Source of the DNA: Hydrogenimonas sp.
GTDB lineage: Bacteria > Campylobacterota > Campylobacteria > Campylobacterales > Hydrogenimonadaceae
Direction: 5' to 3'
DNA length: 35,665 bases
Assembly (NCBI GenBank): GCA_015484905.1
Contig: WFUN01000050.1
Location: forward strand, 1-35,665
Shown: in pieces, positions 8,148-17,173 of the stretch
Position numbering within the stretch: the stretch's first letter is position 1
Layout of the letters: the number at the start of each line of letters is the position of its first letter
Translations under genes and position numbers: made by a program
The notes under the pieces: model-generated
The model's database searches: none
Told to the model about the DNA's origin: nothing
What the model saw: only the letters and a program-made list of their open reading frames with translations

Positions 8148-9104
8148 TCAGAGTCGCTCACACCGCTCCTCTTTGAAAGCCATCTCTTCCGCCCGTGCAA
8201 GCAGCCCTTTTGCACCCGCTCTTATCATAATGTCGGCAAGCCTGACTCCAAGATCGTGCGCTTCGTTCAACGGCGCATCTATAATCTCTTTCAAAATTTC
8301 ACTCCCATCCGGTAGACCGACCATCGCTCTTACCACTACTCTGTCTGTAGAGACTTTGGCGTTTACCGCAATAGGAACCTGACAGCTGCCTTCGAGCTTT
8401 GCGATAAAATCGCGTTCTATTTTCGCCGCAAGTGCCGAATCCTTGTCATTGAGTACTGCCGCTATTTTTTCAATCTCCTCGTTGTCTACGATCTCTATGC
8501 CCAATGCTGCCTGTCCGGAAGGAGGTATCATAACGTTATCGTCGATCGGATCATGATAGGGAACCTCTTCCAGCAGTCCGAGGCGCTTCATACCGACATA
8601 AGCGAGAATTATCGCATCATATTCGCCTTCTGCTAGTTTGCGCAATCTTGTGTTGACATTTCCTCGTAGATTTTTGATTTTCAGATCCGGACGTATGGCT
8701 CTAAGCTGCATTTGACGACGCAAGCTGGTAGTCCCGACAACCGCTCTTTGTGGCAGATCGTCGATGTTTTTATACTTATGCGAAAGAAAACAGTCGCGAA
8801 TGTCATCACGTTTTGTAACCGCTGCAAGTTTCAGACCTTTGGGCATATATGTCGGTACATCTTTGAGACTGTGAACTGCAAGATGGGCCCGTCCTTCGAG
8901 CATGACATCCTCTATCTCCTTGGTAAACAGCCCCTTGCCGCCAATCAACGCAAGCGGTTTGTCAAGAATCTTGTCCCCGGTAGATGTCACAACTTCCAGT
9001 TCGATCAGAATATCCGGAAACGCTTTTTCCAATTCAGACCTCACATATTTGGCCTGCCATAAAGCAAGCTGGCTTCCTCGTGTAGCGATAATCAGTTTCT
9101 TCAT
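8148..9104 (-). CDS. hemC: Hydroxymethylbilane synthase (porphobilinogen deaminase)
   Basis: Joins four porphobilinogens into hydroxymethylbilane in haem synthesis. 318 residues. The dipyrromethane cofactor is attached to Cys241 in KLEGSCQVPIAV. The catalytic Asp lies in HSLKDVPT (Asp82), and the substrate-binding arginines are in TSLRRQMQLRA and LRGNVNTRLRKL. ATRGSQLALWQA at the N-terminus is diagnostic. It follows the thiol oxidoreductase gene by 3 bases and shares the operon with hemA, the first enzyme of the same pathway. Only a weak purine-rich AAAGAAG precedes the start, so translation may depend on coupling. Confidence 0.97.
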   Translation of the reverse strand: MKKLIIATRGSQLALWQAKYVRSELEKAFPDILIELEVVTSTGDKILDKPLALIGGKGLFTKEIEDVMLEGRAHLAVHSLKDVPTYMPKGLKLAAVTKRDDIRDCFLSHKYKNIDDLPQRAVVGTTSLRRQMQLRAIRPDLKIKNLRGNVNTRLRKLAEGEYDAIILAYVGMKRLGLLEEVPYHDPIDDNVMIPPSGQAALGIEIVDNEEIEKIAAVLNDKDSALAAKIERDFIAKLEGSCQVPIAVNAKVSTDRVVVRAMVGLPDGSEILKEIIDAPLNEAHDLGVRLADIMIRAGAKGLLARAEEMAFKEERCERL

Positions 9105-9107
9105 AGT

Positions 9108-9947
9108 TTACTTCTTTATAAAAGATTTGTATCTGTCTCTGGTTACATCTTTTTTACCATCGACAAAAATAGTCGGTGTTCCAGTCACAAACATTTTACG
9201 CGCTGTAATTCTATCATGGAGAATCACCTTTTCTATCCTTTTGTCATGTAACTGCTCAGGTGTGATTTTCAGACCCGTCTCTTTTTCAACTATCTCGAGA
9301 ATCTTCTTTTCATCTTTAAGCTCAGGATCTATTTTGATAGAATAGAATTTTTCTATTATCTCTTTTCTACCCATAAGCTTCGCGACTTCCATTGCACGTA
9401 CGAGAGTATCCGAAGCCGGGTGGATTGCACTCAATGGCAAATGATAATAAAACAGCGCCATCTCTTTTGGATTCTCTTTTACAGCTTTTATCAGATCCGG
9501 TACATACATTCTGCAAAAAGGGCATAGTGGATCCGAAAATAGAACCAGTTTGTGTTTTGCATTCATATCTCCATAAAGAAGATGGGACTTTGCGTAAATG
9601 TCATCAGGAAGTTTCGGCTGCAAAATGGAACGAATACTCATACCGGTTTTTCTGTCAATAAGCTCGGTTGCCATCAGAGCTCTGCTTACGAAAATAATCG
9701 TCTCGAAATCTATTCTGCGGCTCTCTTTTCCTCTTTTGAGTTCAATATCCGCTTCTACAACATACGCAGCCCATCCCTTTACTCCCGGAATAGGAAGCTT
9801 TTCGGCTATCTTGACGCTCTTTACTTCTACTCCTCTGTTCTGTCTTAGCTTTTTCTTGACAAAGTCTATAACGTCGCTGTCTACCGCTGCAAACGCAAGA
9901 CTACTTCCTATTATCAGTATGCTCAATAATCTCAACATCAATGACAT
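9108..9947 (-). CDS. Periplasmic thioredoxin-fold thiol:disulfide oxidoreductase (DsbC/DsbG/DsbA-like)
   Basis: A 279-residue exported protein. A signal peptide ([21 protein letters not shown]) is followed by a roughly 110-residue N-terminal part, then a thioredoxin fold with the redox motif CPFC at 142-145 in LFSDPLCPFCRMYVPDL and the cis-Pro loop TGTPTIFVDGKK. The separate N-terminal domain suggests a DsbC/DsbG-type layout, although CPFC is not their usual CGYC/CPYC dipeptide. Start ATG 9947 was chosen because AAGGAG lies 5-6 bases upstream. That ribosome site lies inside fxsA, and the genes overlap by 47 bases. No membrane reductase partner is adjacent, so whether it is an oxidase, an isomerase or a cytochrome c helper is open. 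Confidence 0.8.
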   Translation of the reverse strand: MSLMLRLLSILIIGSSLAFAAVDSDVIDFVKKKLRQNRGVEVKSVKIAEKLPIPGVKGWAAYVVEADIELKRGKESRRIDFETIIFVSRALMATELIDRKTGMSIRSILQPKLPDDIYAKSHLLYGDMNAKHKLVLFSDPLCPFCRMYVPDLIKAVKENPKEMALFYYHLPLSAIHPASDTLVRAMEVAKLMGRKEIIEKFYSIKIDPELKDEKKILEIVEKETGLKITPEQLHDKRIEKVILHDRITARKMFVTGTPTIFVDGKKDVTRDRYKSFIKK

Positions 9948-10332
9948 CGCACTCTCCTTCTTTGGGCTCTTCATCTATATGAGACCCTCTATGTGGTCCC
10001 CTTTTTTTGAGCAATCTTCTGGCGATAAAACCTGAAAAGATGCCAAACTGCAAAAACACCCCGATTATATCGGTAAAAAAACCGGGAATTATCAGTAAAA
10101 TGGCTCCCACCAATGCAGCGAGATTCTGTTTTTGAAAAGACTCCGGTGTTATCTCTCCAGCCATCATGGCACGCATATTTTCCGAAAAAGTATAACGGAA
10201 GTTTGTCAACAGAATCAAACCCAATATCGCACTTGCCACGACTTCTACGAAGGTCCACAGAGGGCCGATGGCAGCTGAAATTTCAACTGATATGAATATT
10301 TCCAAAAAAAGATAGATCAGAAAATAGATCAT
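9901..10332 (-). CDS. fxsA: FxsA family inner-membrane protein
   Basis: A small membrane protein of the FxsA family, named for suppressing F-plasmid exclusion of phage T7 when overproduced; its native role is unknown. 143 residues, with hydrophobic segments at about 2-20, 24-42 and 73-100. The family blocks [20 protein letters not shown] and [17 protein letters not shown] (the conserved PG-F-TD stretch) are present. The C-terminal 40 residues are charged and cytoplasmic (RRLLKKRG, then an acidic tail). It starts four bases inside the proS stop (ATGA) and its end overlaps the next gene by 47 bases. Confidence 0.85.
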   Translation of the reverse strand: MIYFLIYLFLEIFISVEISAAIGPLWTFVEVVASAILGLILLTNFRYTFSENMRAMMAGEITPESFQKQNLAALVGAILLIIPGFFTDIIGVFLQFGIFSGFIARRLLKKRGPHRGSHIDEEPKEGECDVIDVEIIEHTDNRK

Positions 10333-12095
10333 AGCAGCATATCCGCTACTTTTTGGGCCGCTTCATCGACATCTGCCTCTATTCGACCAAGATCGGCCCG
10401 TTTTACAATCTCCACTTTCCCATCGGAAAGTTTTTTACCCACAACTACGGCATAAGTAAAGCCTATGAGTTCGAAATCTTTCATTTTGAAACCGAATCGC
10501 TCAGGTCTGTCGTCGATAACGACATCCACTCCTCTTTTTTTCAGTATTTCATATATCTTCTCTCCGGCCGAGACCTGGTTTTCATCTTTTATATTGCCTA
10601 TGACAACAACTACTTCAAATGGTGCAATACCAGAAGGCCATATGCACCCTCTTTCATCATGATGCTGCTCTATCACAGCAGCTAAAAGTCTGCTGACTCC
10701 TATGCCGTAAGTCCCCATGACAAATGGTTTGGATTTTCCATCTTTGTCCAGAAAACGGGCACCGAGCGGTTGCGAATAGCGCGTTCCCAGCTGAAAAATA
10801 TGGCCGACTTCAATGCCTTTGGTATAATCCAGTTTTCCTCCGCACTTTATGCATCTGTCCTCTTTTTTTACCTGTACGAGGTCCTCAAAATCCAAATCTT
10901 TCAATACACTTAAATCGACTCCCACTATATGGTAATCTTTTACGTTTGCCCCACATATCATATTGGATGCATTTTTCAGACTCTCATCAAAAACCATTTT
11001 CGCGTTCATTCCGGCTTTTTGGATCACATATGGCGTATCGTCACTCTCTTGGGTCGATATATCGCGCTTGATTTCAACCGGTCCCATAAAACCTGGAACA
11101 ATCCCGGCAGCTTCCAGCTCTTCTTCACTCACATCAAGAAGTTCATTGGCACCTATGCTGTTGGCTGCTTTGGTCTCTTGCAACTCTTCGTTTCCTCTCA
11201 GGAAAAAAAGAACTATTTCGCTTCTGCCTCCATCATATAGAGCTCTCTTGGCAACACTTTTTACAAGATAGAAGGGATCGACATGAAAAAAACTCTCCAA
11301 CTCTTCGATTGTGGTGACTTCAGGAGTGTAAAACTTCATCAGCCGAGCTTCTGGAGCCTCCGGAACATTTTCCGGCTCAGCACGCTTTGCAGCCTCTATA
11401 TTGGCACTGTAATCGCACTTTTGACAAATTACTATCGTATCTTCGCCACTCTCTGCCAGCACCATAAACTCTTTGCTTCCTTCACCACCGATAGCTCCGC
11501 TGTCAGCTTCCACCACTCTGAAATCAAGCCCCATTCTCGTAAATATTCTACGGTAGGTCTTCTCCATAAGTTCAAATTCTCTAACCATATCGTCACGATC
11601 TGTATGAAAGCTGTATCCGTCTTTCATTATAAATTCACGCCCTCTCATCAGACCGAAACGTGGCCGCGCTTCATCGCGGAATTTAAGATTTATCTGATAA
11701 AGGTTTATTGGAAGCTGCTTGTAACTGCTGACGAACCGCCCGGCAAGTTCGACCATCATCTCCTCATGCGTGGGTCCAAGAACGAACTCGTTTCCTTTTC
11801 TGTCGCTAAAACGCAACAGCTCCGCTCCATACTTCTCATAACGGCCGCTTTTTTTCCACAGTTCCGCCGGTGTGACAAAACCCAACTGAACCTCCTGACA
11901 GCCGACAGAGTCCAACTCCTCTTTTACAATCGTACGGATTTTATCGAGCACCCTTTTGCCGAGTGGCAGGAAATCATAAATTCCGCTCGCGACCTGATGT
12001 ATGAATCCACCGCGTACGAGAAAAATATGACTGGGAAGAACGGCATCTTTCGGTGCCTCTTTAAGTGTTGGAATCAACAGTTTGGAAAACCTCAT
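10329..12095 (-). CDS. proS: Prolyl-tRNA synthetase (bacterial type)
   Basis: Charges tRNA-Pro. The 588-residue bacterial-type architecture is complete. Class II motif 1 is near the N-terminus ([20 protein letters not shown]). Motif 2 is in [26 protein letters not shown] long insertion (about 225-400) matches the INS editing domain that clears mischarged alanine. Motif 3 is [14 protein letters not shown], and the C-terminal anticodon-binding domain runs from about 470 to the end. It sits between hemA and fxsA, as in other Campylobacterota. The 46-base gap from hemA holds AAAGGG about 10 bases ahead of the start. Confidence 0.97.
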   Translation of the reverse strand: MRFSKLLIPTLKEAPKDAVLPSHIFLVRGGFIHQVASGIYDFLPLGKRVLDKIRTIVKEELDSVGCQEVQLGFVTPAELWKKSGRYEKYGAELLRFSDRKGNEFVLGPTHEEMMVELAGRFVSSYKQLPINLYQINLKFRDEARPRFGLMRGREFIMKDGYSFHTDRDDMVREFELMEKTYRRIFTRMGLDFRVVEADSGAIGGEGSKEFMVLAESGEDTIVICQKCDYSANIEAAKRAEPENVPEAPEARLMKFYTPEVTTIEELESFFHVDPFYLVKSVAKRALYDGGRSEIVLFFLRGNEELQETKAANSIGANELLDVSEEELEAAGIVPGFMGPVEIKRDISTQESDDTPYVIQKAGMNAKMVFDESLKNASNMICGANVKDYHIVGVDLSVLKDLDFEDLVQVKKEDRCIKCGGKLDYTKGIEVGHIFQLGTRYSQPLGARFLDKDGKSKPFVMGTYGIGVSRLLAAVIEQHHDERGCIWPSGIAPFEVVVVIGNIKDENQVSAGEKIYEILKKRGVDVVIDDRPERFGFKMKDFELIGFTYAVVVGKKLSDGKVEIVKRADLGRIEADVDEAAQKVADMLL

Positions 12096-12141
12096 AGTCT
12101 ATAGGCCCTTTCATAAATATGGAAAAGATTTCCTTCTCTCA

Positions 12142-13449
12142 TTATCGTATGTCATCCTTCATTACAAACTCACATCTGTATTTGTCGACCATATTCACTT
12201 CCGCATCTGTTTTGAATATATATTTCATAGCTTCGATAATCGTATCGGCACGCGGCTGTTCGGCTACATCACGTAACTGCTTGGTAGGAGTATGCAGAAA
12301 TTTGTTGAAAGCGTTGTGAACGATCTTTTCGACATTTTTCTGTATGTCTGAAGAGATGAACCCTTTTTTGACAGCACGCTCTATCTCAGCCATCGCGGCC
12401 TGCCTGGCCTGCTCTCTCAGATCTTTTATAAGCGGATCGATCATCAGTGTCTGGAGCCACTTGAAAAACTCGATTGTATATCTTCCGACAATTTCGTAGG
12501 CTTTTCTGGCCTGCTCTTTTCGAAGTGCGAGATTTGTATCTACAATCTCTTTCAGGTCGTCTACGGCATATACATTGACTGTAGGGTCACTTATATCTTC
12601 GATATCTCTCGGAACGGCAAGATCGAACCAATGACGCTCGAATGAAGCGGGTTTGACCATCTCCTCGGTAATAACGGCATAAGGGGCACCCGTTGCGGAA
12701 AAAAGAAGTCTGTAACGGTTGATATACTCGGATAGAGCGTTAAATGACTCTATGTCGATCCTCTCTCCTATGGCACTGGCTATATTTCTGGCATTCTCTA
12801 CGGAGCGATTGAAAATTATGACATTGCATCCATTGGCGACAAGATGCTTCGCTACAATTTCACTCATCTCACCGGCACCTACAACAAGACCGGTAAAGCC
12901 ACCCAGGTTGCCTCCCATGACCTCTTTTGCCTGCGCCACTGCCGCTCCTGCGACCGATACGGGATTTTTTGAAATTTCTGTGGTATTTCTCACTTCCGCC
13001 GCACACTTGAAAGCGTAATGAATAAGCCTGGATATCTTTTGGGAGCAGAAGTTGTTCTCAAAAGCGAACCTGAATGCATCCTTGAGCTGCCCTGCGATCT
13101 GCGTCTCCCCCACTACCAGGCTGTCGAGTGATGAAGCTACGGAAAAGACATGATGCACGGCGCCTTCATCCTCGTATACATCCGCTCTGCCTTCAAGCTC
13201 TTCAACGGATAGGCCGCTATGAAGATGAAGAATTTCAAAAATCGCATGAAGAGTGGCTGAAGGGTTGGATGTACTTGCAAGAAACTCTACCCTGTTGCAT
13301 GTAGAAAGCAGCATCGCTTCGCAGACTCCTTCGGTTTTCAACAGGCTCGAAAGCGCTTTGCTCTTTAAGTTTTCATCCGGAAAAGCCAGCTTCTCTCTTA
13401 CTTCGATATCGGTATTTTTATGTGAATAGCTGACGACAACGTACTGCAT
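12142..13449 (-). CDS. hemA: Glutamyl-tRNA reductase
   Basis: Reduces glutamyl-tRNA to glutamate-1-semialdehyde with NADPH, the committed step of C5-pathway haem synthesis. 435 residues. The catalytic Cys51 is in LLSTCNRVEF, YSHKNTDIEVREKLAF is at the N-terminus, VVGETQIAGQLKDAF follows, and the NADPH-binding GAGEMSEIVAKHL is next, ending in a C-terminal helical dimerisation domain. Start ATG 13449 overlaps the ispB stop by one base (TGATG) and has GAGAGGGA upstream; a TTG directly in front is less likely. The insoluble-protein turnover signal known at some enterobacterial HemA N-termini (KK insert) is not apparent. Confidence 0.97.
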   Translation of the reverse strand: MQYVVVSYSHKNTDIEVREKLAFPDENLKSKALSSLLKTEGVCEAMLLSTCNRVEFLASTSNPSATLHAIFEILHLHSGLSVEELEGRADVYEDEGAVHHVFSVASSLDSLVVGETQIAGQLKDAFRFAFENNFCSQKISRLIHYAFKCAAEVRNTTEISKNPVSVAGAAVAQAKEVMGGNLGGFTGLVVGAGEMSEIVAKHLVANGCNVIIFNRSVENARNIASAIGERIDIESFNALSEYINRYRLLFSATGAPYAVITEEMVKPASFERHWFDLAVPRDIEDISDPTVNVYAVDDLKEIVDTNLALRKEQARKAYEIVGRYTIEFFKWLQTLMIDPLIKDLREQARQAAMAEIERAVKKGFISSDIQKNVEKIVHNAFNKFLHTPTKQLRDVAEQPRADTIIEAMKYIFKTDAEVNMVDKYRCEFVMKDDIR

Positions 13450-14369
13450 CAAAAATCCCTCTCAATCATGGCCGCAGCGATATCGGCAAGTGAATTCTCA
13501 CCTACACCGCGCATCAGTGCGACAGCCTCGTCTCCAAGCTCTTTTGCATACATAAAGGCTTTTTGCACTGCGCCTGTTTCCACCATCATCGTCCTTATCC
13601 ACTCCCTGGCTTCATAATCGAGTTTTTTTCCGTGAAGAGTCTTCAGGCGGGCTCTGCCCTCTTCATCGAGCAACTCGTATAAATAGATATAAGGAAGAGT
13701 AGTTTTACCCTCTTCGAAGTCGTGCATTGATGGCTTTCCAAGACGCTCGCTGCTTTGTGTAATGTCGAGTATATCGTCCACAATTTGAAATGCCACTCCA
13801 AGATTCCTGCCATACAGGGCATAGATATGCTCCTCTTTGCCAGCAAGCATCGCCGCCGCCGCCGCGGTAGCTTCTATGAGTGCCGCGGTTTTTTGATATA
13901 CCATCTGCATATAGGCGTTTTCATCCGAATGAAATTTTTTTGAAAGCCACACATCACTCATTTCGCCAATGCTCAACTGTGTTACTGCAGAAGCGACTCT
14001 TGAAGCGATCAGAGGGTTGAAAGAGGTCAACTCCTCGAAACCTTTGGAATAGAGAATATCTCCCATCATGACGGCCTGTTTACTTCCCTCGGTAGCATTT
14101 AAAGACGCCACTCCTCTACGCATCATCGCATCGTCGATTACATCATCATGAAGCAGGCTCGCAGCGTGTATCATCTCAATGATGGCGGCCAGCCTGACCG
14201 CCTCTTCGTTCATCCCGGCGATTTTCAAAACCAGCTTGGCGCGCAACCGTTTACCATGAGGAAGCTTTTCAAAAAGTTTGGAAATATCCCTGTTTGAGAG
14301 CTCATCAATATAATTTCGCATCTGTGACTCTACACGCTCCAGCATAATCCTATCGTTTTCCTTCCGCAT
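13449..14369 (-). CDS. ispB: Trans-polyprenyl diphosphate synthase (octaprenyl-type)
   Basis: Elongates isopentenyl diphosphate chains to make the quinone side chain. About 306 residues. The first Asp-rich motif is LLHDDVIDD and the second VDDILDITQS. Substrate-binding stretches include GKRLRAKLVLK near the start and GKTTLPYIYLYE. The chain length (octaprenyl or longer) is assumed from the operon and phylum and not from residues. The start is uncertain: ATG 14369 overlaps the preceding gene by 20 bases, and ATG 14345 aligns better with the family N-terminus but has AGGA only 2 bases upstream. It feeds the same menaquinone pathway as the ubiD gene at the end of this operon. Confidence 0.93.
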   Translation of the reverse strand: MRKENDRIMLERVESQMRNYIDELSNRDISKLFEKLPHGKRLRAKLVLKIAGMNEEAVRLAAIIEMIHAASLLHDDVIDDAMMRRGVASLNATEGSKQAVMMGDILYSKGFEELTSFNPLIASRVASAVTQLSIGEMSDVWLSKKFHSDENAYMQMVYQKTAALIEATAAAAAMLAGKEEHIYALYGRNLGVAFQIVDDILDITQSSERLGKPSMHDFEEGKTTLPYIYLYELLDEEGRARLKTLHGKKLDYEAREWIRTMMVETGAVQKAFMYAKELGDEAVALMRGVGENSLADIAAAMIERDF

Positions 14370-14787
14370 AAAAAATCTCGCCAAGACCGTAATCTTTAAT
14401 CAAGAAGTCAAAATATGCCATCTTTTTCTTCTCATCGAAAGCTCTGAAAACAATGAGCGCATATGGTATTTCATACTGGACCCTCGAAGAGTTGTCCGGC
14501 TTTGAAAAAAGGTCCACTTTAAAAGTGTTCAGTCTATGGCTTACATACAAAAGAGGTTGATAACTCTTTTTGTCATAAAGTACATGCATTACAAGAGCGC
14601 CTTTTTTGTACAACGTCCACCGAAACTTCAGAAGATGCACCTTTGAAGCTCTCTTTATTTTTACATTTTGCCATTGATCCTTTTTCAAACCAAATGCAGC
14701 CTGATGGTTCCAAATAGTATCGCCTGCAAAAACAAAAAGTGGAGAAGTCAAAAGAGTCAGGGTCGCTGCAAAAAAGACTCTACTCAT
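14350..14787 (-). CDS. Hypothetical exported protein
   Basis: Not recognised. 145 residues, with a clear signal peptide (MSRVFFAATLTLLTSPLFVFA, cut probably after FAG or FA), then a roughly 125-residue mature domain. The domain is rich in beta-prone, basic and aromatic residues (LLKFRWTLYKKGALVMHVLYD, then YEIPYALIVFRAFDEKKKMAYFDFLIKDYGLGEIFY). It has no cysteines and no lipobox, so it should be soluble in the periplasm. It overlaps the DUF2018 gene by 8 bases (ATGAGTAG) and has no visible ribosome site, so it is probably translated by coupling. It sits in a quinone/haem operon but nothing in the sequence names a function. Confidence 0.7.
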   Translation of the reverse strand: MSRVFFAATLTLLTSPLFVFAGDTIWNHQAAFGLKKDQWQNVKIKRASKVHLLKFRWTLYKKGALVMHVLYDKKSYQPLLYVSHRLNTFKVDLFSKPDNSSRVQYEIPYALIVFRAFDEKKKMAYFDFLIKDYGLGEIFYAEGKR

Positions 14788-15061
14788 TCTGTGTCAGAAT
14801 ATTGGCCGTATACTCTATATATTTGTCAGATTTGCAACTCTCCAGCTCCGAAGATAGCGCATAAGAGCGTTTTCGTACCTCTTCTTCCAATGCCTCTTCA
14901 CCGATCTTCTCTCCGAGTATCATCTCTAAAATGCAAATGCGTTCAACCATTTTATCGAGCTCGGACTCTACCAGATTTCTGTTTGCATTATAAACGATAT
15001 CGAAAAATTTCGCTTTGGGTGAACCCCCGGTAAAGATATCCTCTTCATCTTCAAAAAACAT
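14780..15061 (-). CDS. DUF2018 family protein
   Basis: A 93-residue acidic cytoplasmic protein. SPKAKFFDIVYNANRNLVESELDKMVERICILEMIL is the conserved core of DUF2018, a family found essentially in Campylobacterota; its function is unknown. It has Glu-rich helices and no membrane segment. It starts at 15061 with AGGAAG about 7 bases upstream and is the first gene of the nine-gene operon to ubiD. It is longer than many family members through a C-terminal extension after about residue 60 (RKRSYALSSELESCKSDKYIEYTANIL). Confidence 0.8.
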   Translation of the reverse strand: MFFEDEEDIFTGGSPKAKFFDIVYNANRNLVESELDKMVERICILEMILGEKIGEEALEEEVRKRSYALSSELESCKSDKYIEYTANILTQNE

Positions 15062-15238
15062 ACCCGCACTTCCTGATTATTTATTTGAAATTTTACAACA
15101 ACCGACAAACGAAAATATGACCGGTCCAACTCTTTGTTTCACAAAATTCCGGGCTTCCATTCGATAATCTATTGTTATCTATCCTTCCCTCTGTCGTCAA
15201 AAGCGCTATTATACCACATCTTCTTTTCCTCATCCGCT
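15062..15238. other. Non-coding gap and leader between the GGDEF/EAL gene and the DUF2018 operon
   Basis: 177 bases with no supported gene. It contains a minus-strand TATAAT at 15208-15213, which would leave a transcribed leader of about 140 bases ahead of the DUF2018 start. The leader has only weak inverted repeats (for example GACCGGTC at 15119-15126). No clear terminator follows the GGDEF/EAL gene. Confidence 0.5.
15208..15213 (-). promoter_or_regulatory. Candidate -10 box of the DUF2018-ispB-hemA-proS-hemC-ubiD operon
   Basis: Reads TATAAT on the minus strand (GGTATAATAGCG), about 147 bases ahead of the first start codon. No -35 hexamer is evident. It is the best promoter-like match in the gap between the two minus-strand operons. 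Confidence 0.5.
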
Positions 15239-17173
15239 TCAAATCTTCTCCAGCTGCATCGGCTCTTCAATATAATAACCCTGCGCAACATCTATACCCA
15301 GTTCACATACTTTGTCGTAGATCATTTCATTACTGACAAACTCCGCAACTGTACGTATTCCAAGCTTTTTTGCAAAATCGTTTATCGCTTCGACAATCAC
15401 TTGCGCATTTTTGTCATTGTGTATATTTCTAATCAAAGAACCATCGATTTTTATATAATCCACTTTCAATTTTATCAGATATGAGAAATTCGAATATCCG
15501 GTTCCAAAATCGTCGATAGCGATCTGGCATCCAAGATCTTTCATCTCGCGGACAAAACTCTCCACCTCCGGGTAGATCTCTATATTTTCACTTTCCAGAA
15601 GTTCGAAAATGACTCTGTGTGCCACACCGTAATGGATTATTTTCTCTTTTATATGCGATACTGTTTCGGGATTGAGGATATCTTCAACGGAGAGGTTGAT
15701 TGAAAAGGTCAAGTCCTTCCTATCTTGAAAAAAGGCGCAGCTCTCCTCAACCATCTGCATAGTCATATAATGGTAAAGATAGCTTTTTTGCGCAAGCTGC
15801 AAAAATTTGTATGGAGAGACCACCTCGCCGTTCTCTTTTATCAGTCTTACAAGAATTTCATATCCTTTGATCCTCTTGGCTCCAAGATCGTAAAGCGGCT
15901 GGGCGTATGGAACTATTCTTTTTTGCGAAAGAGCGCTTTTAATCTGGCGGATCCAGTAGATATTCTCCCTGTATCTCGTCTCCAGATTCCATTCTGAAGA
16001 GAAAATCATGATAGGTTTACGCTGTTTTCTCGCCTCCTTTAGAGCCATATCGGCCTGTTCTATCATGGGTGACTCTTCAATGGTGGCACCTATAGTAACT
16101 CTGATATCGACGCGGTTCTCTTCATAGTAGAAATGGGTCTTTTCTATTTTGCTTCTTACCTCTTTTAAAAAAGCTCTGGCTTCTTCGGAATGGAATTTTC
16201 CCTTTTTGACAAGAACGAACTCATCGCCGGAAATTCGATAAACCATATTCGCATCGAGTTCCATAATGGTATCGGCAAAATTTTTCAAAATGATATCACC
16301 GGCACGATGGCCGTAAAGATCGTTTATTTCGGTAAAATCATCGATATTTACGATGGCTAACAAAGCTTCTGACTGCTTTGAGAGATCTTCCATCAACGCA
16401 CGCCTGTTGGGGAGTTTTGTTAACTGATCGGTATGAAGCTGCTGCCATAGCTGAGCAGTCTTCTCTTCCACTTTTTGGGATAGAATCTGTTTCATATTCT
16501 CTTGCAGCTCCATATACGCACTTACGTTTTCATGCATCTCTTCTACAGCATTTATAATAAGTTTAATCTCTCTATCCTCACTCTCACACTCGAGCATCAG
16601 ATCCCCTTTGGCATCATAATCTGCAAGTGCACCGGCAACTTTTTTAAGCGGCATAAGTCTTTGACGTATCTGATATGCAAGAGCGATAAACAGTAAGGTG
16701 GCGATAGAAAAGAATATAAGCAGCAGCTGTGTCATCTTCTCTACCATCTCTTTGTAATGAAGACTCGAATAGTTAAGTTTTAAAACCGCAATCTGTCTAC
16801 TTCCGCCCGGTTCATATACAGGCATTCGAATCTCAAAAGTCTCTATAGGTGAAGCGGCTGCTTTCTGACTGCGTTTTACCTTTTTGAGAACTTCTCCATC
16901 TTTCACGAGGTAAACAGCAAGAATATCTTTTTCAGTCATTATCTGTTCAATCGCCTTGTTCACTTTGTCTTCGAAACCGAGATAAAGATTTATACCTATC
17001 TGCGGTGCGAACATTTTTGCCACCAGTTTCGCCTTCTCCTTCTCCACTTCATAAAGCGTCTTTTTCCCTATATGCTCGAAAACGAAAAACATGGAAACAA
17101 GGACCACAAGAGCTACGAATAGAACATAAAATATGATTTTGGTAGAAAGAGAGTATCCGGTTTCACTCCGCAT
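15239..17173 (-). CDS. Membrane sensor protein with HAMP, GGDEF and EAL domains
   Basis: Likely cyclic-di-GMP enzyme of 644 residues. Membrane helix 1 is at about 12-33, a periplasmic region at 34-147, helix 2 at 148-169, HAMP at 170-222 and a short coiled coil to 245. The GGDEF domain is at 246-395, with signature SGDEF at 315-319, metal-binding Asp278 (NIDDF) and no RxxD inhibitory site. The EAL domain is at 405-644. The EAL catalytic set is complete: Glu439 (motif reads EIL), Asn493, Glu524, Asp554-Asp555 (IDDFGTG), Lys575, Glu611 and Gln631. It is therefore probably an active phosphodiesterase; cyclase activity is uncertain. Start ATG 17173 has AAGG upstream and overlaps the YfiR-like gene by 11 bases. 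The layout resembles YfiN/LapD-type proteins gated from the periplasm. Confidence 0.92.
   Translation of the reverse strand: MRSETGYSLSTKIIFYVLFVALVVLVSMFFVFEHIGKKTLYEVEKEKAKLVAKMFAPQIGINLYLGFEDKVNKAIEQIMTEKDILAVYLVKDGEVLKKVKRSQKAAASPIETFEIRMPVYEPGGSRQIAVLKLNYSSLHYKEMVEKMTQLLLIFFSIATLLFIALAYQIRQRLMPLKKVAGALADYDAKGDLMLECESEDREIKLIINAVEEMHENVSAYMELQENMKQILSQKVEEKTAQLWQQLHTDQLTKLPNRRALMEDLSKQSEALLAIVNIDDFTEINDLYGHRAGDIILKNFADTIMELDANMVYRISGDEFVLVKKGKFHSEEARAFLKEVRSKIEKTHFYYEENRVDIRVTIGATIEESPMIEQADMALKEARKQRKPIMIFSSEWNLETRYRENIYWIRQIKSALSQKRIVPYAQPLYDLGAKRIKGYEILVRLIKENGEVVSPYKFLQLAQKSYLYHYMTMQMVEESCAFFQDRKDLTFSINLSVEDILNPETVSHIKEKIIHYGVAHRVIFELLESENIEIYPEVESFVREMKDLGCQIAIDDFGTGYSNFSYLIKLKVDYIKIDGSLIRNIHNDKNAQVIVEAINDFAKKLGIRTVAEFVSNEMIYDKVCELGIDVAQGYYIEEPMQLEKI

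Noticed and set aside
11283-12104. 273-codon open frame antisense to proS
   Set aside because: proS motifs on the opposite strand are intact throughout; this is a shadow of codon usage.
14861-15061. Frameshift or gene fusion as explanation for the longer DUF2018 protein
   Set aside because: The reading frame is continuous, the extension keeps the same Glu-rich helical character, and the next gene overlaps its end in normal operon fashion.
15077-15160. Small minus-strand open frame (27 codons) in the leader of the DUF2018 operon
   Set aside because: It has no ribosome site near its ATG, no recognisable composition or repeat of regulatory codons, and could arise by chance.
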